Under the pieces are notes generated by a model. The model worked only from the letters and a program-made list of their open reading frames with translations. It was not told the origin of the DNA and ran no database searches. This document shows positions 7,305 to 17,600 of a stretch of 64,000 nucleotides of DNA, in pieces (within the stretch, counting starts at the first letter, position 1; the number at the start of each line of letters is the position of its first letter). Origin of the DNA: Ophiura sarsii. Taxonomy: Eukaryota; Echinodermata; Ophiuroidea; Amphilepidida; Ophiuridae. The stretch covers positions 29,066,143-29,130,142 of the forward strand of contig CM069452.1 in assembly GCA_035610835.1 (NCBI GenBank), given 5' to 3'. A program made the position numbers and the translations under genes.

Positions 7305-10090
7305 CGAATTAGCCTAAAAAATGATGGATACCATAAAATGTGTCCCGAATTGATTTTTTGGATGATTTCTTATTTTGAGCTACTTATAAAGTCTGTGTAG
7401 CCAGGAAAGGTGTAGCTAACCCCTTACGAAAATGCAATCACGAAGATGTGGTTGCAGCAAGGTGGTACCACGTAGCGCAAGGTTGCACAAGTTTGTTGCA
7501 ATGTTGCGCAAGGTTGTGGATGATTGCTGCAAGGTTGCGCAACCTTCCAAATTTAACCTTACGCAAGGGTGCAGAATTGATTGCGATTTTTATAAGGAAC
7601 GGGTCAAACTGCAACACATTATCATTTGACGCAGAAAAAAAAATCCAGCAATTTAGCCTAAAAAATGAACGGACACCATAAAATGTGTACCGATTTGATT
7701 TTTTTTATATGATTTCACATTTTGAGCTACGTATAAAGTCTGTGTAGCTAACCGGTCAAACCGCAACATATTTGACGGAGAAAAGAAATCCGGCAATTTA
7801 GCCTAAAAAATGACAGACACCATAAAATGTGTCCCGATTTGATTTTTTGGATATGATTTCACATTTTGAGCTACGTATAAAGTCTGTGTAGCTAACGGGT
7901 CAAACCGCAACACATTTGACGGAGAAAAAAACATTCCGGCAATTTAGCTTAAAAAATGACGGACACCATAAAATGTGTCCCGATTTTGATTTTTTGGATA
8001 TGATTTCACATTTTGAGCTTCGTATAAAGTCTGTGTAGCTAACCGGTCAAACCGTAACATATTTGATGGAGAAAAAAAATTCCGGCAATTTAGCCTAAAA
8101 AATGACGGACACCATAAAATGTGTTCGATTTGATTTTGTGGATAGCATTTCACACTTTGAGCTTCGTATAAAGTCTGTGTAGCTTACGGGTCAAACCGCA
8201 ACACATTTGATGCAGAAAAAAAAATTCCGGCAATTTAGCTTAAAAAATGACGGACACCATAAAATGTGTCCCGATTTTGATTTTTTGGATATGATTTCAC
8301 ATTTTGAGCTTCGTATAAAGTCTGTGTAGCTAGCCGGTCATACTGCAAAACATTTGGAAGAGCAAACAAATTGCCGGCAATTTAGCCTAAAAAATGAACG
8401 GACACCATAAAATGTGTCCCGATATGATTTTTTGGATATTATTTCACATTTTGAGCTACGTAAAAAGTCTGTGTAGCTAACCGGTCAAACTGCAACATAT
8501 TTGATGGAGAAAAAAAATTCCGGCAATTTAGCCTAAAATATGACGGACACCATAAAATGTGTCCTGATTTGATTTTTTGGATATTATGATTTCACATTTT
8601 GAGCTACGTATCAAGTCCGTGTGGGTAACCGGTTAAACCGCAACACATTTGACGGAGAAAAAACATACCTGGCAATTTAACATAAACATGATGGAGACCA
8701 TGAAATGTGTCCCGATTTGATTTTTGGGATATGATTTCACATTTTGAGCTACATATAAAGTCTGTGTAGCTAACCGGTCAAACCGCAACATTTTTGATGG
8801 AGAAAAAAAATGCCGGCAATTTAGCCTAAAAAATGACGGACACCATAAAATGTGTCCCGATTTGATTTTTTGGATAGCATTTCAGATTTTGAGCTTCATG
8901 TAAAGTCTGTGTAGCTAACGGGTCAAACCGAAACACATTTGACGCAGAAAAAAAATCTGGCAATTTAGCTTAAAAAATGGACACCATAAAATGTGTCCCA
9001 ATTTTAATTTTTTGGATATTTCACATTTTGAGCTTCGTATAAAGTCTGTGTAGCTAACCGGTCAAACCGCAACATATTTGATGGAGAACAAAAATGCCGG
9101 CAATTTAGCCTAAAAAATGACGGACACCATAAAATGTGTCCTGATTTGATTTTTTGGATATGATTTCACATTTTGAGCTACATATAAAGTCTGCGTAGCT
9201 AACCGGTCAAACCGCAACATATTTGATGGAGAAAAAAATTTCTGGCAATTTAGCCTAAAAAATGACGGACACCATAAAATGTGTCCCGATTTGATTTTTT
9301 GGATAGCATTTCACATTTTGAGCTTCGTATAAGGTCTGTGTAGTTTACGGGTCAAACCGCAACACATTTGACGCAGAAAAAAAAATTCCGGCAATTTAGC
9401 TTAAAAAATGACGGACACCATGGATTTTTTGGATATGGTTTCACATTTTGAGCTTCGTATAAAGTCTGTGTAGCTAGCCGGTCATACTGCAAAACATTTG
9501 GAAGAGCAAACAAATTGTGGGCAATTTAGCCTAAAAAATGAACGGACACCATAAAATGTGTCCCGATTTGATTTTTTTGATTTGATTTCACATTTTGAGC
9601 TACGTATAAAGTCTGTGTAGCTAACCGGTCAAACTGCAACATATTTGATGGAGAAAAAGAATTCCGGCAATTTAGCCTAAAAAATGACGGACACCATAAA
9701 ATGTGTCCCGATTTGATTTTTTGGATATGATTTCTAATTTGAGCTACATATAAAGTATGTGTAGCTAACGGGTCAAACCGCAACACATTTGACAGAGAAA
9801 CAAACATTCCGGCAATTTAGCCTAAAAAATGGCGGACACCATGAAATGTGTCCCGATTTGATTTTTTTGATATGATTCCACATTTTGAGCTACGTATAAA
9901 GTCAGTGTAGCTTACCAGTTTGACGGAACAAATAACAAGAAAAAAATTGCCTGTGATTTAGCCTAAAAAATAAAGGATACCCTAAAATGTGTCCCGATTT
10001 GGTTTTTTGAAAATGATTTCACATTTTTAGCTACGTATAAAGTCTGTGTATAATGAACTGGTCAAACCTCAACACATTTGACTGAACAAA
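7305..10090 (+). repeat. ~145-bp satellite array, about 18 units
   Basis: The word GTCTGTGTAG (with small variants) recurs at 7391, 7738, 7882, 8029, 8173, 8320, 8467, 8615, 8760, 8905, 9044, 9189, 9334, 9464, 9611, 9755, 9901 and 10042. Spacing is mostly 144-148. A consensus unit contains CGGTCAAACCGCAACA, CAATTTAGCCTAAAAAATGA, CGGACACCATAAAATGTGTC and TTTCACATTTTGAGCTACGT. One 17-bp deletion shortens the 9334 unit. Blocks 8029-8760 and 9189-9901 share unit-specific variants in the same order, showing higher-order duplication with a period of about 1.14-1.16 kb. Minus-strand frames here are by-products. Confidence 0.95.
7405..7590. repeat. Non-satellite insertion in the first unit
   Basis: The first repeat interval is 347 instead of about 145. 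The extra bases contain several imperfect copies of GTTGCGCAAGGTTG, for example GTAGCGCAAGGTTGCACAAG, GTTGCGCAAGGTTGTGGATG and CTGCAAGGTTGCGCAACC. It is absent from every other unit. Confidence 0.75.
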
Positions 10091-10099
10091 TGATGTTCG

Positions 10100-10264
10100 C
10101 ATTTCAAATTTTATCTCCAATATAAGTTTACATTGAATAATCGTGATTTAGCCGAAAAGGTGTTTTTTAAGTAAGCTTATCTTTATTAGTTTTGTTTATT
10201 ATTTTGATGGATGAAATGATGGATCATTTTCGAATCAAATGTTTAGAGACATTTCGAGAATCAA
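10100..10264. repeat. Right direct repeat flanking the satellite
   Basis: Direct-orientation partner of 7080-7267; the two differ by several short insertions and deletions. The satellite lies entirely between them. Confidence 0.7.
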
Positions 10265-11400
10265 ACTATCCATTATAACAACCCATCGCTAACAATGTGA
10301 CAGTCATCGAATCTGGTTCCGCTGGGATCCTAAAGTACCAACCACAAACCATGTCTACCGAAACCGCTCAACCAAAAACCATGCAACCCGATAACCGCAA
10401 AACCCGCGAACCGCGAAGCCCGATAACCGCTCTAGTTTAATTTTTTACGTAAGTCGCTCGACTAGCTTTTATTCTTTGACCATTACCTCGTAGCAATGGT
10501 TGTATGTAATGTTAGCAGAATATGATATCAGAGGTGTTTTTCCGATAAATGAGTGAATAATTAATTTATTCTTGTTTAAATTTCATCACTCGGTGAATGA
10601 GTGATATGAGAATTGGATAAATCACTTTCTATAGAGTGATTTCCCACTCTTTTAGAGTGAAAATTATTTCACTCCTGTGTTAGAGTATTTTTGTTTTCAC
10701 TCTTTTACATTTAGAGAGTATAGTCAGCATGAAGAAGATTTAAACAATTGAGTGGGGTTAGTGATAAGTCCACCTGTATTATATAAAAATTAAAGCTGAT
10801 ATAAAGAACATTTAATTGCATCTCAGTGCCTTGACTAACGTTAAGCTAGTCCAGCAATGCTAAACTAGTCCAGAACAAAAATGTGTAATTTCATTATTTT
10901 CAATCATTGTGACTTAAAGGAAAATATTTCACACTTTCATAATACTAAGTATCTGAGAGAATTTGCTTTAGAGCTTATGAGACACACTTACATGGCTAGG
11001 GGATTCATTTAGAAAAACAAGCTTCTTTTATTTGCAACAGGACTTTATCATTTACGATCGTAATCGGGGTTTTATCGGTATGCAACACTTTCGTGGCTTT
11101 GATAGAGGCTTTCCTTAAAGTCTTCATTATAATCAGGATTATTAAAGTACAATAGCTTGAAACTTGAAGGAAGGCATGGAAATGTCAAATCTTTACAGTT
11201 AGAGGAAGAAAGCTAGCCAATAGAGATTTAAGTGAAATTCTCGAGTAATTTTTGTTCGCTGGGGTTTCACTTACATTTATAATGTCAACACATTTGTGTC
11301 TAAAGTGACGCATTTTGAGGCAATTATTTGTATGTTGACAAACACCCCTCCTCTGAGGCCATTTTTTAACCCTCGTCTACCCAGGCTATATTTGTCACAC
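10265..11400. other. No gene recognised
   Basis: AT-rich sequence. It contains a short repetitive ACCGC/AACCCG stretch (10360-10430), several CACTCT/AGAGTG words (10570-10720) and a small cluster of CTAGTCCAG (10845-10875) like the array at 53730-54065. I see no splice-flanked frame. Confidence 0.4.
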
Positions 11401-11410
11401 AACAAGGGTG

Positions 11411-11413
11411 GGT

Positions 11414-11444
<31 letters not shown>

Positions 11445-11445
11445 G
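11411..11445 (+). repeat. (GT)n followed by G18
   Basis: A short GT microsatellite runs into an uninterrupted G tract (11428-11445), followed by GGGGTTGCCTTACCAA-type repeats at 11460-11550. The frame reading through the G tract is an artefact of the homopolymer. Confidence 0.95.
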
Positions 11446-11703
11446 TAGAGTGGGGGCTGTAGGGTTGCCTTACCAAGGGGATGGGGGTGGAGTGGGTGTT
11501 GTGGGTTGCCTTACCAATGGGGTGGAGTGGAGTAGGTGCTGTGGGGTTGCCATTGTGTTTGGTAGCTATCCTATTCCCTATAATAATGACGTCACTATGC
11601 GCAAATAAAATGTCCGGGTTGTACTAATCCTCACCATATCACAACTTTTACAGGTCACCCTACCCCTGGTAGGCGGGAGGTGAACAAACCGTTGTCAAAC
11701 ATA

Positions 11704-11990
11704 AGGCCTGAAAAAATGGTTTGATTGGCCTAACATGAAAAAAACCAAATAGAGCAGGTCAGTCGGGATTTTTATTTTTTTTTAAATCACCTACTTTTCA
11801 TTTCGATGGGGACTTAAAATTGCCGAAAATGAAAGCAAACAGTCAGAAACTTTAATACTTTGTTAAAATTTATATAAATACTTGTTTTAATTCTTTTTTT
11901 TTTCTCCCTCAAAATAATAAACACTATTCAGGGTCGGCGGTGTATTTAGGGTCGGTCGGGTTAGGCCAATCAAACTTTTATTTTAGGCCC
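11704..11990. mobile_element. Small TIR element (MITE-like)
   Basis: AGGCCTGAAAAAATGGTTTG followed by ATTGGCCTAAC at the left is mirrored by GTTAGGCCAATCAAACTTTT and ATTTTAGGCCC at the right. TA flanks both ends, compatible with a TA target duplication. The 287-bp element has no coding capacity. Confidence 0.75.
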
Positions 11991-12272
11991 TAAGTGCAAT
12001 CAGTGGTAGTACGATGTCCCTCAGTCATTGCACGATTAATTATTGCGTTTTAGCGCGACAGATAAATTGTCAGCGGGTTGCAACTGTGACGATGGTTAAA
12101 AGTCATGGGTCTTTTGAAGTTTCTATGTTACAGATATTTTGTTCTTTATATTAATTGTTATTTTACTTAATGGTTCTTTACATCTGTTACCGTCGATGGC
12201 TTACCATTCCTTCATTCGTAACACACTTGTGTTAGTAATAACTGGACCAGAATTGTCGTATTTTGTAAAGAA

Positions 12273-12872
12273 TATTATGTTCCCACTCCCTCAACACTTT
12301 TGGACCTGTGATTTGACATATCGCCGGTAATAAATCATCTAAGTTTGTCACATTACGCTACAAGGCCCGCTTAGCAGCGCTATAAATTGTTGCCCTAAAA
12401 ACCGGCAACAAATTTAAATATTCGCCTTCCATCAAAGCTGGTTGCTATAAATGACATAATTCTCGTGTGCAACCAACCGGCTGTATTGCAATGCCCATTG
12501 AGTAGTTTAAACGCTTGAGCATGGATGTAATTTGCAACATAATGGAAACTCACCCATGCAGTTTAGCAAGAAGTACTGCTCGAATTTAAATATACAACCA
12601 GGTAATCCTCTCGTAGTAATTGATAACAATAGGTTTACTAGACCGAATTAATAGCGCTCCTAAGCGAGCAATTTATGTCATGACCTCTGACTATGTGGCC
12701 CACTTTCAGGATTAGGAAGGGTATAATTTGCCCTCGGGCCTCGGGGCATCATTATATTCTTTGTAGTCTTGAAAGTGGACCACATAGTGTGCAAGGGACA
12801 CGTTCTTAGATGATTCATTACCGGCGAAATGTCAAATTACGGGTCCAAAAGTATTAAGGAGTGGGAACATCA
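12273..12872. mobile_element. TTA-type MITE copy with a nested insertion
   Basis: The ends (ATTATGTTCCCACTCCCTCA and CACTTTTGGACCTGTGATTT; right end ...GTCCAAAAGTATTAAGG and GTGGGAACAT) match the compact 276-bp copy at 33445-33720. Internal words ACTATGTGG-CCA-TTTCAGG and AAAGTGGACCACATAGTG are also shared. This copy is about 325 bases longer because of an insertion between about 12355 and 12690. Confidence 0.8.
12364..12690. mobile_element. Insertion nested in the MITE
   Basis: The insertion starts GGCCCGCTTAGCAGCGCTAT and ends with AATAGCGCTCCTAAGCGAGC, an imperfect inverted pair of about 25 bp. It is absent from the related element at 33445-33720, so that copy marks the empty state. Exact borders are uncertain by about 15 bases; GTCA on both sides may be the target duplication. 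Confidence 0.6.
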
Positions 12873-13908
12873 TTTGTTCAGCAATGTCAAAAGTAAGTTT
12901 GGCACGATATATCGGCTTAGGCGGCACTGCGAAACCAGTTCGTATGGCTCATACGTATATTTCCTGTGGTGTAGATCAATTTTCATTGGTGCTTGTCAAT
13001 CGTAAAAATAAATCTTACGCAAATAAGGTTACTTACACGTATGAACCATACGGACGGGTTTTGTAATATTATATAGTATTTGATATAGGCCTACACCTTT
13101 AAAAACAGACAACGGAAAAGTCGCGGTTGTGGATTTATATCCCATTCATTGCCGGGATGTCAAGTCAGGCGGGGATAAAGAACAGAGTACGACAGTTTAT
13201 TTCCTTGCGATACAGAGATGAATCGCAAATTCGGCTTACAATTATATTTGTATATAGGTAAACTACCGTCTATCGTTATGTGTGACAGCGCCAGCAAATC
13301 AAAAGAAATAACGGCTTATGCCCAGTTTAAGAGAAAATGGGTTACCGTTTTGACATCGAAGAGGATCCATGTATAATGCATTATTCTATGAAAACAAGTA
13401 TTAACGAGTACAGACGACTTGAGAATATCTATCGCAAAGGCAATTTATAGCCGTGCTTATGCTGGAATCAACCTAAACAAACACACCATGTCAGGGAATT
13501 TCCCGTGCGTATTTACATTAAAAGGAGATTTCTCCTGATACATCTAGAAGGATTGTGTATGTATTTTCGTATAAATTGAGTAGGGGTGTACTTATATATA
13601 TACAATTTGAGACTAAGTTATGTAACCACAATCATGGTAAGGAACGTAAGAATTAAGGGTTGTATACACATGCGTACACCCCACGCTCTTATGGTTGGCC
13701 GATTCTGCCATAACGTATCAATACACGTACTCAATTTTTATGTTTTTTAAAATTACGTCGGCGGCCATTTTGAAAAATGGGCTATAAAAATACTTTACCG
13801 CCACGTTCTAATTGTTTTTAAAATAGGTCCTTTTTGTCAAATCCACCAAGAAAAATGGTCACGGATCCTAAGAAAATGACTCTACTATATATTATTGGTT
13901 GTAACATA
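12873..13908. other. No gene recognised
   Basis: Mixed AT-rich sequence without repeats that I can pair elsewhere in the window. Short frames near 12884-13066 have no splice or family support. GGCGGCCATTTTGAAAAATG near 13759 is a common low-information word. Confidence 0.4.
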
Positions 13909-15104
13909 TCGGCCGAGTGCACCAATGACGGGTAGCTGAAGAATAGCGCTACCTCGCTAGTAACTGAGGCGTAACCCAAAATTTTGAGAGCGCCAATGCG
14001 GGGTAAGCTACTAGGCTAGTAACTGGCGGGTAATTTACGCTAAATGTTATACCTGACCGGACCCAAGAGTAAGTTGGGGCATAACATTTTATGCCACAAG
14101 TCAGTCGATTCTAGCAGTACCGTAGCGTAAATTTGTTATGAACATTGGAGGGGATGATTCACTGATGCTGAAGGACCAATTGCGCTTCCATGCCCAGGGG
14201 GTGTCTATTTGAAGTGGAATGTGACCCCTCATAAGCTGAAAGATTTTATATTTTTGAAAATCCATTCATGCAATTTGGTGATTTTTTTAGTCAAAATTTA
14301 GATCAACTCCTTTTGCCCATTCAAATACTAATCGCACCGACTTTGGGTCATATTTTGACCAAAATGTACTAATTGTCCAAGGATCTTAAATAATGACTAA
14401 ATAAATAAACTTATTATTGTTTTTATTAATTAAAAACTGATAAAGCCAAGTTTCAACATTATTGTGAGTGGAAGGGTAGAACTAGAAGAACGAAAAAATA
14501 AATAAAAGCATATCGTGCCGTGCGTGGTCTGGGGATCGAACCGGGGTTCTGCGGTTATCAAGCGAAGAACAAGGTATCCACGCCACGGAAGTATTTGTGT
14601 TAAGAGATGTGTTATAATTGTATATAATTGTTTCCATCGGGTGCTTGTGTTTTTCATTAAAATTGTGCTTTTTGGTGCAATGTTTGTATGTGCCCCTCGC
14701 CCAAAATATGTTTGTAATGTCATGATAGCCCTTATTTTTGAAAAAGCGGTAAACAAACTTCGAAATTTTTGGCCATAAAATGGCATCATTTTTTCCGGAT
14801 CGCAGGCCGACTCCACGTGATTCTTGATTTACACTCACCTATGACCTAACGAGTGACGACACGTTTTTAATATTACGGAGGACCACTCACGTCAGAAGTT
14901 TACAGTAAACTATAGGTTAACACTTGGCATATGCGCCAATTAATTCTGTAAGGGGACGATGCTGATTAATGTGGATATTTACCTCGCTAGTTGCTATTCT
15001 GGTGTTACTCGCCAGTTATGCTCTAAGAATTACATCGTTAGTAAGTTACGCTACAGTTAGACTAGAGCATAACTACTAGGGAGGTAGCTTACCTCCCTAT
15101 TAAG
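13909..15104. mobile_element. Non-autonomous TIR element, copy B (cut by gap)
   Basis: Near-identical to 2714-3857, including the left TIR, the tRNA-like segment and the subterminal words. It differs by a few indels: about 24 bases (GGCCATAAAATGGCATCATT region) near 14770 and about 20 bases near 14475 are present only here. The right TIR is lost in the N run that begins at 15105, so the gap probably arose at this repeat. Confidence 0.85.
14516..14590 (-). pseudogene. tRNA-derived sequence inside TIR element B
   Basis: Same tRNA-like segment as 3296-3370, with the B-box-like GGTTCGATCCC intact. The central loop reads TTGATAACC rather than TTGTTAACC, and the downstream T run is interrupted (TTTTATTTATTTTTT). 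The stems pair poorly. Confidence 0.5.
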
Positions 15105-15204
15105 NNNNNNNNNNNNNNNNNNNNNNNNNNNNNNNNNNNNNNNNNNNNNNNNNNNNNNNNNNNNNNNNNNNNNNNNNNNNNNNNNNNNNNNNNNNNNNNN
15201 NNNN
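15105..15204. other. Assembly gap (100 N)
   Basis: Exactly 100 N, the customary placeholder for a gap of unknown size. It interrupts TIR element B. Distances across it should not be trusted. Confidence 1.
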
Positions 15205-15321
15205 AAAACAGTCGACAAATAATGCCCAATCCTCAGTTTTTTCGGCCTAGGCCCTATTTTTTTTCTTATGCAAATTTAGCGTCCCGGTATTGCGAATTTA
15301 GCATCCCGGTATTTGGAGCCA

Positions 15322-15368
<47 letters not shown>
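15322..15368 (+). repeat. G47 homopolymer
   Basis: Forty-seven consecutive G, followed by TGGGGGCAACTTGCTGTCCC. It lies 118 bases after the assembly gap. The apparent poly-glycine frame is meaningless. Its length is uncertain because sequencers and assemblers miscall such runs. Confidence 0.95.
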
Positions 15369-15369
<1 letters not shown>

Positions 15370-15498
15370 GGGGGCAACTTGCTGTCCCCCGGTCGGTACG
15401 CCACTGCAATGTACTTGTTACAAAGGTTTATGTTTGGTTTGTTATTTAAAAATAAATGAATAATAATAGTTGTTTATTTTCTTTCAACTTTTTAATAG

Positions 15499-15740
15499 GT
15501 AGATGAAGATTCCTTCCCGTCACACATACACATTCAGTATAACGGCTCAATTGCTGCCATAGTAGATGAAACCGTCAAGGATTACACCCTGATAGCTGAA
15601 GGTGAAGAAGTGTGTTCCACGGCCGACTTCATGGAAGCAGTAGGCATACTCATGGCTACACATTATGTCTTCAACGTCGCATATAAGTTTTCTGCAGAAG
15701 ATTATCCTGAACTTGTTCAATATACCACACCCACAGAAAG
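15499..15740 (+). CDS. Internal exon of an unidentified host gene
   Basis: A T-rich tract ending TTTTTAATAG (AG at 15497-15498) precedes an 80-codon uninterrupted frame starting GTA GAT GAA GAT. The exon closes with CAGAAAG before a GTATTG donor at 15741. The translation has ordinary protein composition: VDEDSFPSHIHIQYNGSIAA, then DYTLIAEGEEVCSTADFMEA, then GILMATHYVFNVAYKFSAED and YPELVQYTTPTE. The LxATHYVFNVxY pattern recalls, from memory, the C-terminal part of uncharacterised metazoan proteins often labelled SAMD3-like; I cannot verify that. The frame leaves two bases (AG) for the next exon, which suits the candidate at 23692. No upstream exon was found; the gap and repeats lie there. Confidence 0.6.
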
Positions 15741-16028
15741 GTATTGCATCTCCTTTACAACATCAACTCTTAAGTTGAAATGAAATAACCAATGGGTAAG
15801 AATGTTAGTAGTTTCAAGGTTTTGTAGTTAGCAGTGTGTAATGAAAATTGGTGATCTCAAATTTGGAGGATCTAGAGAGACACCCACCCTGTACATGTGA
15901 CTGATTTGTTGCTATACCGTAGTGAAAAGTGGTAAATTGCTCATTATTTTTCCAGTAAATGTTAACTTGGGCAGACAACAGTCAAATTGAAATGTTAAAA
16001 ATTCCACAATAATCATTTTATTAATATG

Positions 16029-16068
16029 ACTAGCGGGACGCCCGTTCTTCGAACGGGCTCCCGCTAGT
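16029..16068. repeat. GC-rich hairpin
   Basis: ACTAGCGGGACGCCCGTTC and GAACGGGCTCCCGCTAGT pair around a TTC loop with one bulged base. A short inverted-repeat fragment, possibly the end of a dispersed element; no T run suggests a terminator. Confidence 0.8.
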
Positions 16069-16072
16069 AAGT

Positions 16073-16220
16073 AGCGCCTATCAGACAGAACCCCGGTGAA
16101 ATAACACATAAGTAGCTATACGAAAATTTGTCTCGAAATTGGTAAGAGCGCCTATCAGACAGAACCCCGGTGAAATAACACATAAGTAGCTATACGAAAA
16201 TTTGTCTCGAAATTGGTAAG
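16073..16220. repeat. Exact 74-bp tandem duplication
   Basis: AGCGCCTATCAGACAGAACC starts at 16073 and 16147; the two 74-base units appear identical, implying a very recent duplication or an assembly artefact. Confidence 0.9.
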
Positions 16221-16319
16221 AATACATATAATGCATAGGCCTATTTCCTTACCTGAAATTGCCGCCCCCGCACCGTGGTTATCTCAACACCCAAGGCCTA
16301 AACCTTAACCATCTCCCCA

Positions 16320-17600
16320 AGCTGTATCCCCTGGTTTATACTTTTAACCACACTATTTCCTTCCACTTCGTGACTCTCCCTGTTAGTGTTACGCACTTTA
16401 GGTAGCACACCTCTAAATAGTTCCAGGCGAAAACTTGCAACTCTTATTGCGCAATACTTCTTATCAATACGCGTGATTAAAATAGTGATTTCTCGGGAAC
16501 TACAGTGATTCAGCAGACGAGGTTGGTATCAAATTAAAGCTAACAATATGAATTTTAATGATAGATCATTCACAAAAAATATTAACTATTTTTTGTTAAT
16601 AAATAGTAGTCCTACTTTCACGGTGCACGGCCGTAAGTCTTGCGAAAAATCAACTTGAAAAATGACCTTAGAGGGCTTAGATGCTCGATTGCTTAAAATC
16701 TAACGGTTATCCATGTATATTTTACAATTTTAATCATAAGCTTGCTAAAATAGCTAGAGTTTACTACCAAATTGAATGACTTTCTATGTGTAAATTTAAA
16801 AATAACCTTGCCAGAACATGGTTTAAATCTTCGGAAAATCTAATAGTACGTTGGCCTGCGTGTATAATGCGTCATAGTTTGGGGGCATAAATAGAAATTT
16901 ATACGTAGAAATTCTTTCAATTTGGTATTAAACTCTAGCTATTTTAGCAAGCTTTCGATTAAAATTGTAAAATATACATGGATAACCGTTAGATTTTAAG
17001 CAATCGAGCATCTAAGCGCATCGGCCGTAATTCAAAAACTTGTCTTTTGCTAATGTCGGGTTTCTAGCATAGTCGGAAGCCTAACATTTTCCTAACTTTG
17101 AATCGTTAAAATCGATCTATCGTTATAAACATATTATAAGCATTGTCTTGGGCTTAAATTTGATACCAAAATCAATTCCTAAATCACAATGGTCATTGAG
17201 ATATCATCTTTTGAAGCGTCGCGCATCGATCAAAATAAGGTGCAAAATGGTCGTCTAATTTCGACTTCCTATAGAGGTGTGCTACCTTTAGTATCACATT
17301 TCTTCATTAACTCCCTGCCTCCCCTCGCCCGCCCGCCCCGTACTGTGCGATCTAAACCTTCAAGGCCTAAATTAACCAACTCCCGTAGCGTTCTTCAGTA
17401 ACCCAGCTGTATCCCCTGGTTTATACTTTTAACCACACTATTTCCTTCCACTTCGTGACTCTCCCTGTTAGTGTTACGCACTTTAGTATCACATTTCTTC
17501 ATTAACTCCCTGCCTCCCCTCGCCCGCCCGCCCCGTACTGTGCGATCTAAACCTTCAAGGCCTAAATTAACCAACTCCCGTAGCGTTCTTCAGTAACCCC
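16320..17600 (+). repeat. ~196-bp tandem duplication, first unit interrupted
   Basis: AGCTGTATCCCCTGGTTTAT starts at 16320 and 17405, and both units run through TAGTGTTACGCACTTTA, CACATTTCTTCATTAACTCC, GCCCGCCCGCCCCGTACTGT and CTCCCGTAGCGTTCTTCAGT. The first unit contains an 886-bp foldback insertion (16401-17286); the second has the uninterrupted sequence. A third, partial unit (TAAACCTTCAAGGCCTAAAT to CTCCCGTAGCG) lies at about 17728-17765 after C-rich sequence. Confidence 0.95.
16401..17286. mobile_element. 886-bp foldback element with proven empty site
   Basis: The ends are GGTAGCACACCTC and GAGGTGTGCTACC. Long inverted arms extend inward; the best-matched part is 16672-16800 against 16892-17020 (TGCTCGATTGCTTAAAATCT, ACGGTTATCCATGTATATTT and TAGCTAGAGTTTA in one arm and their complements in the other). 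TTTA flanks both sides (16397-16400 and 17287-17290). The duplicated neighbour shows the unoccupied site with a single TTTA at 17482-17485, proving the borders and the 4-bp duplication. There is no coding capacity. Confidence 0.93.

Noticed and set aside
7391..10042. Could the ~145-bp repeats be a CRISPR array?
   Set aside because: Whole units are repeated without unique spacers, the unit is far too long, and the context is eukaryotic.
15222..15449. Poly-glycine frame
   Set aside because: It reads through a G47 homopolymer beside an assembly gap.
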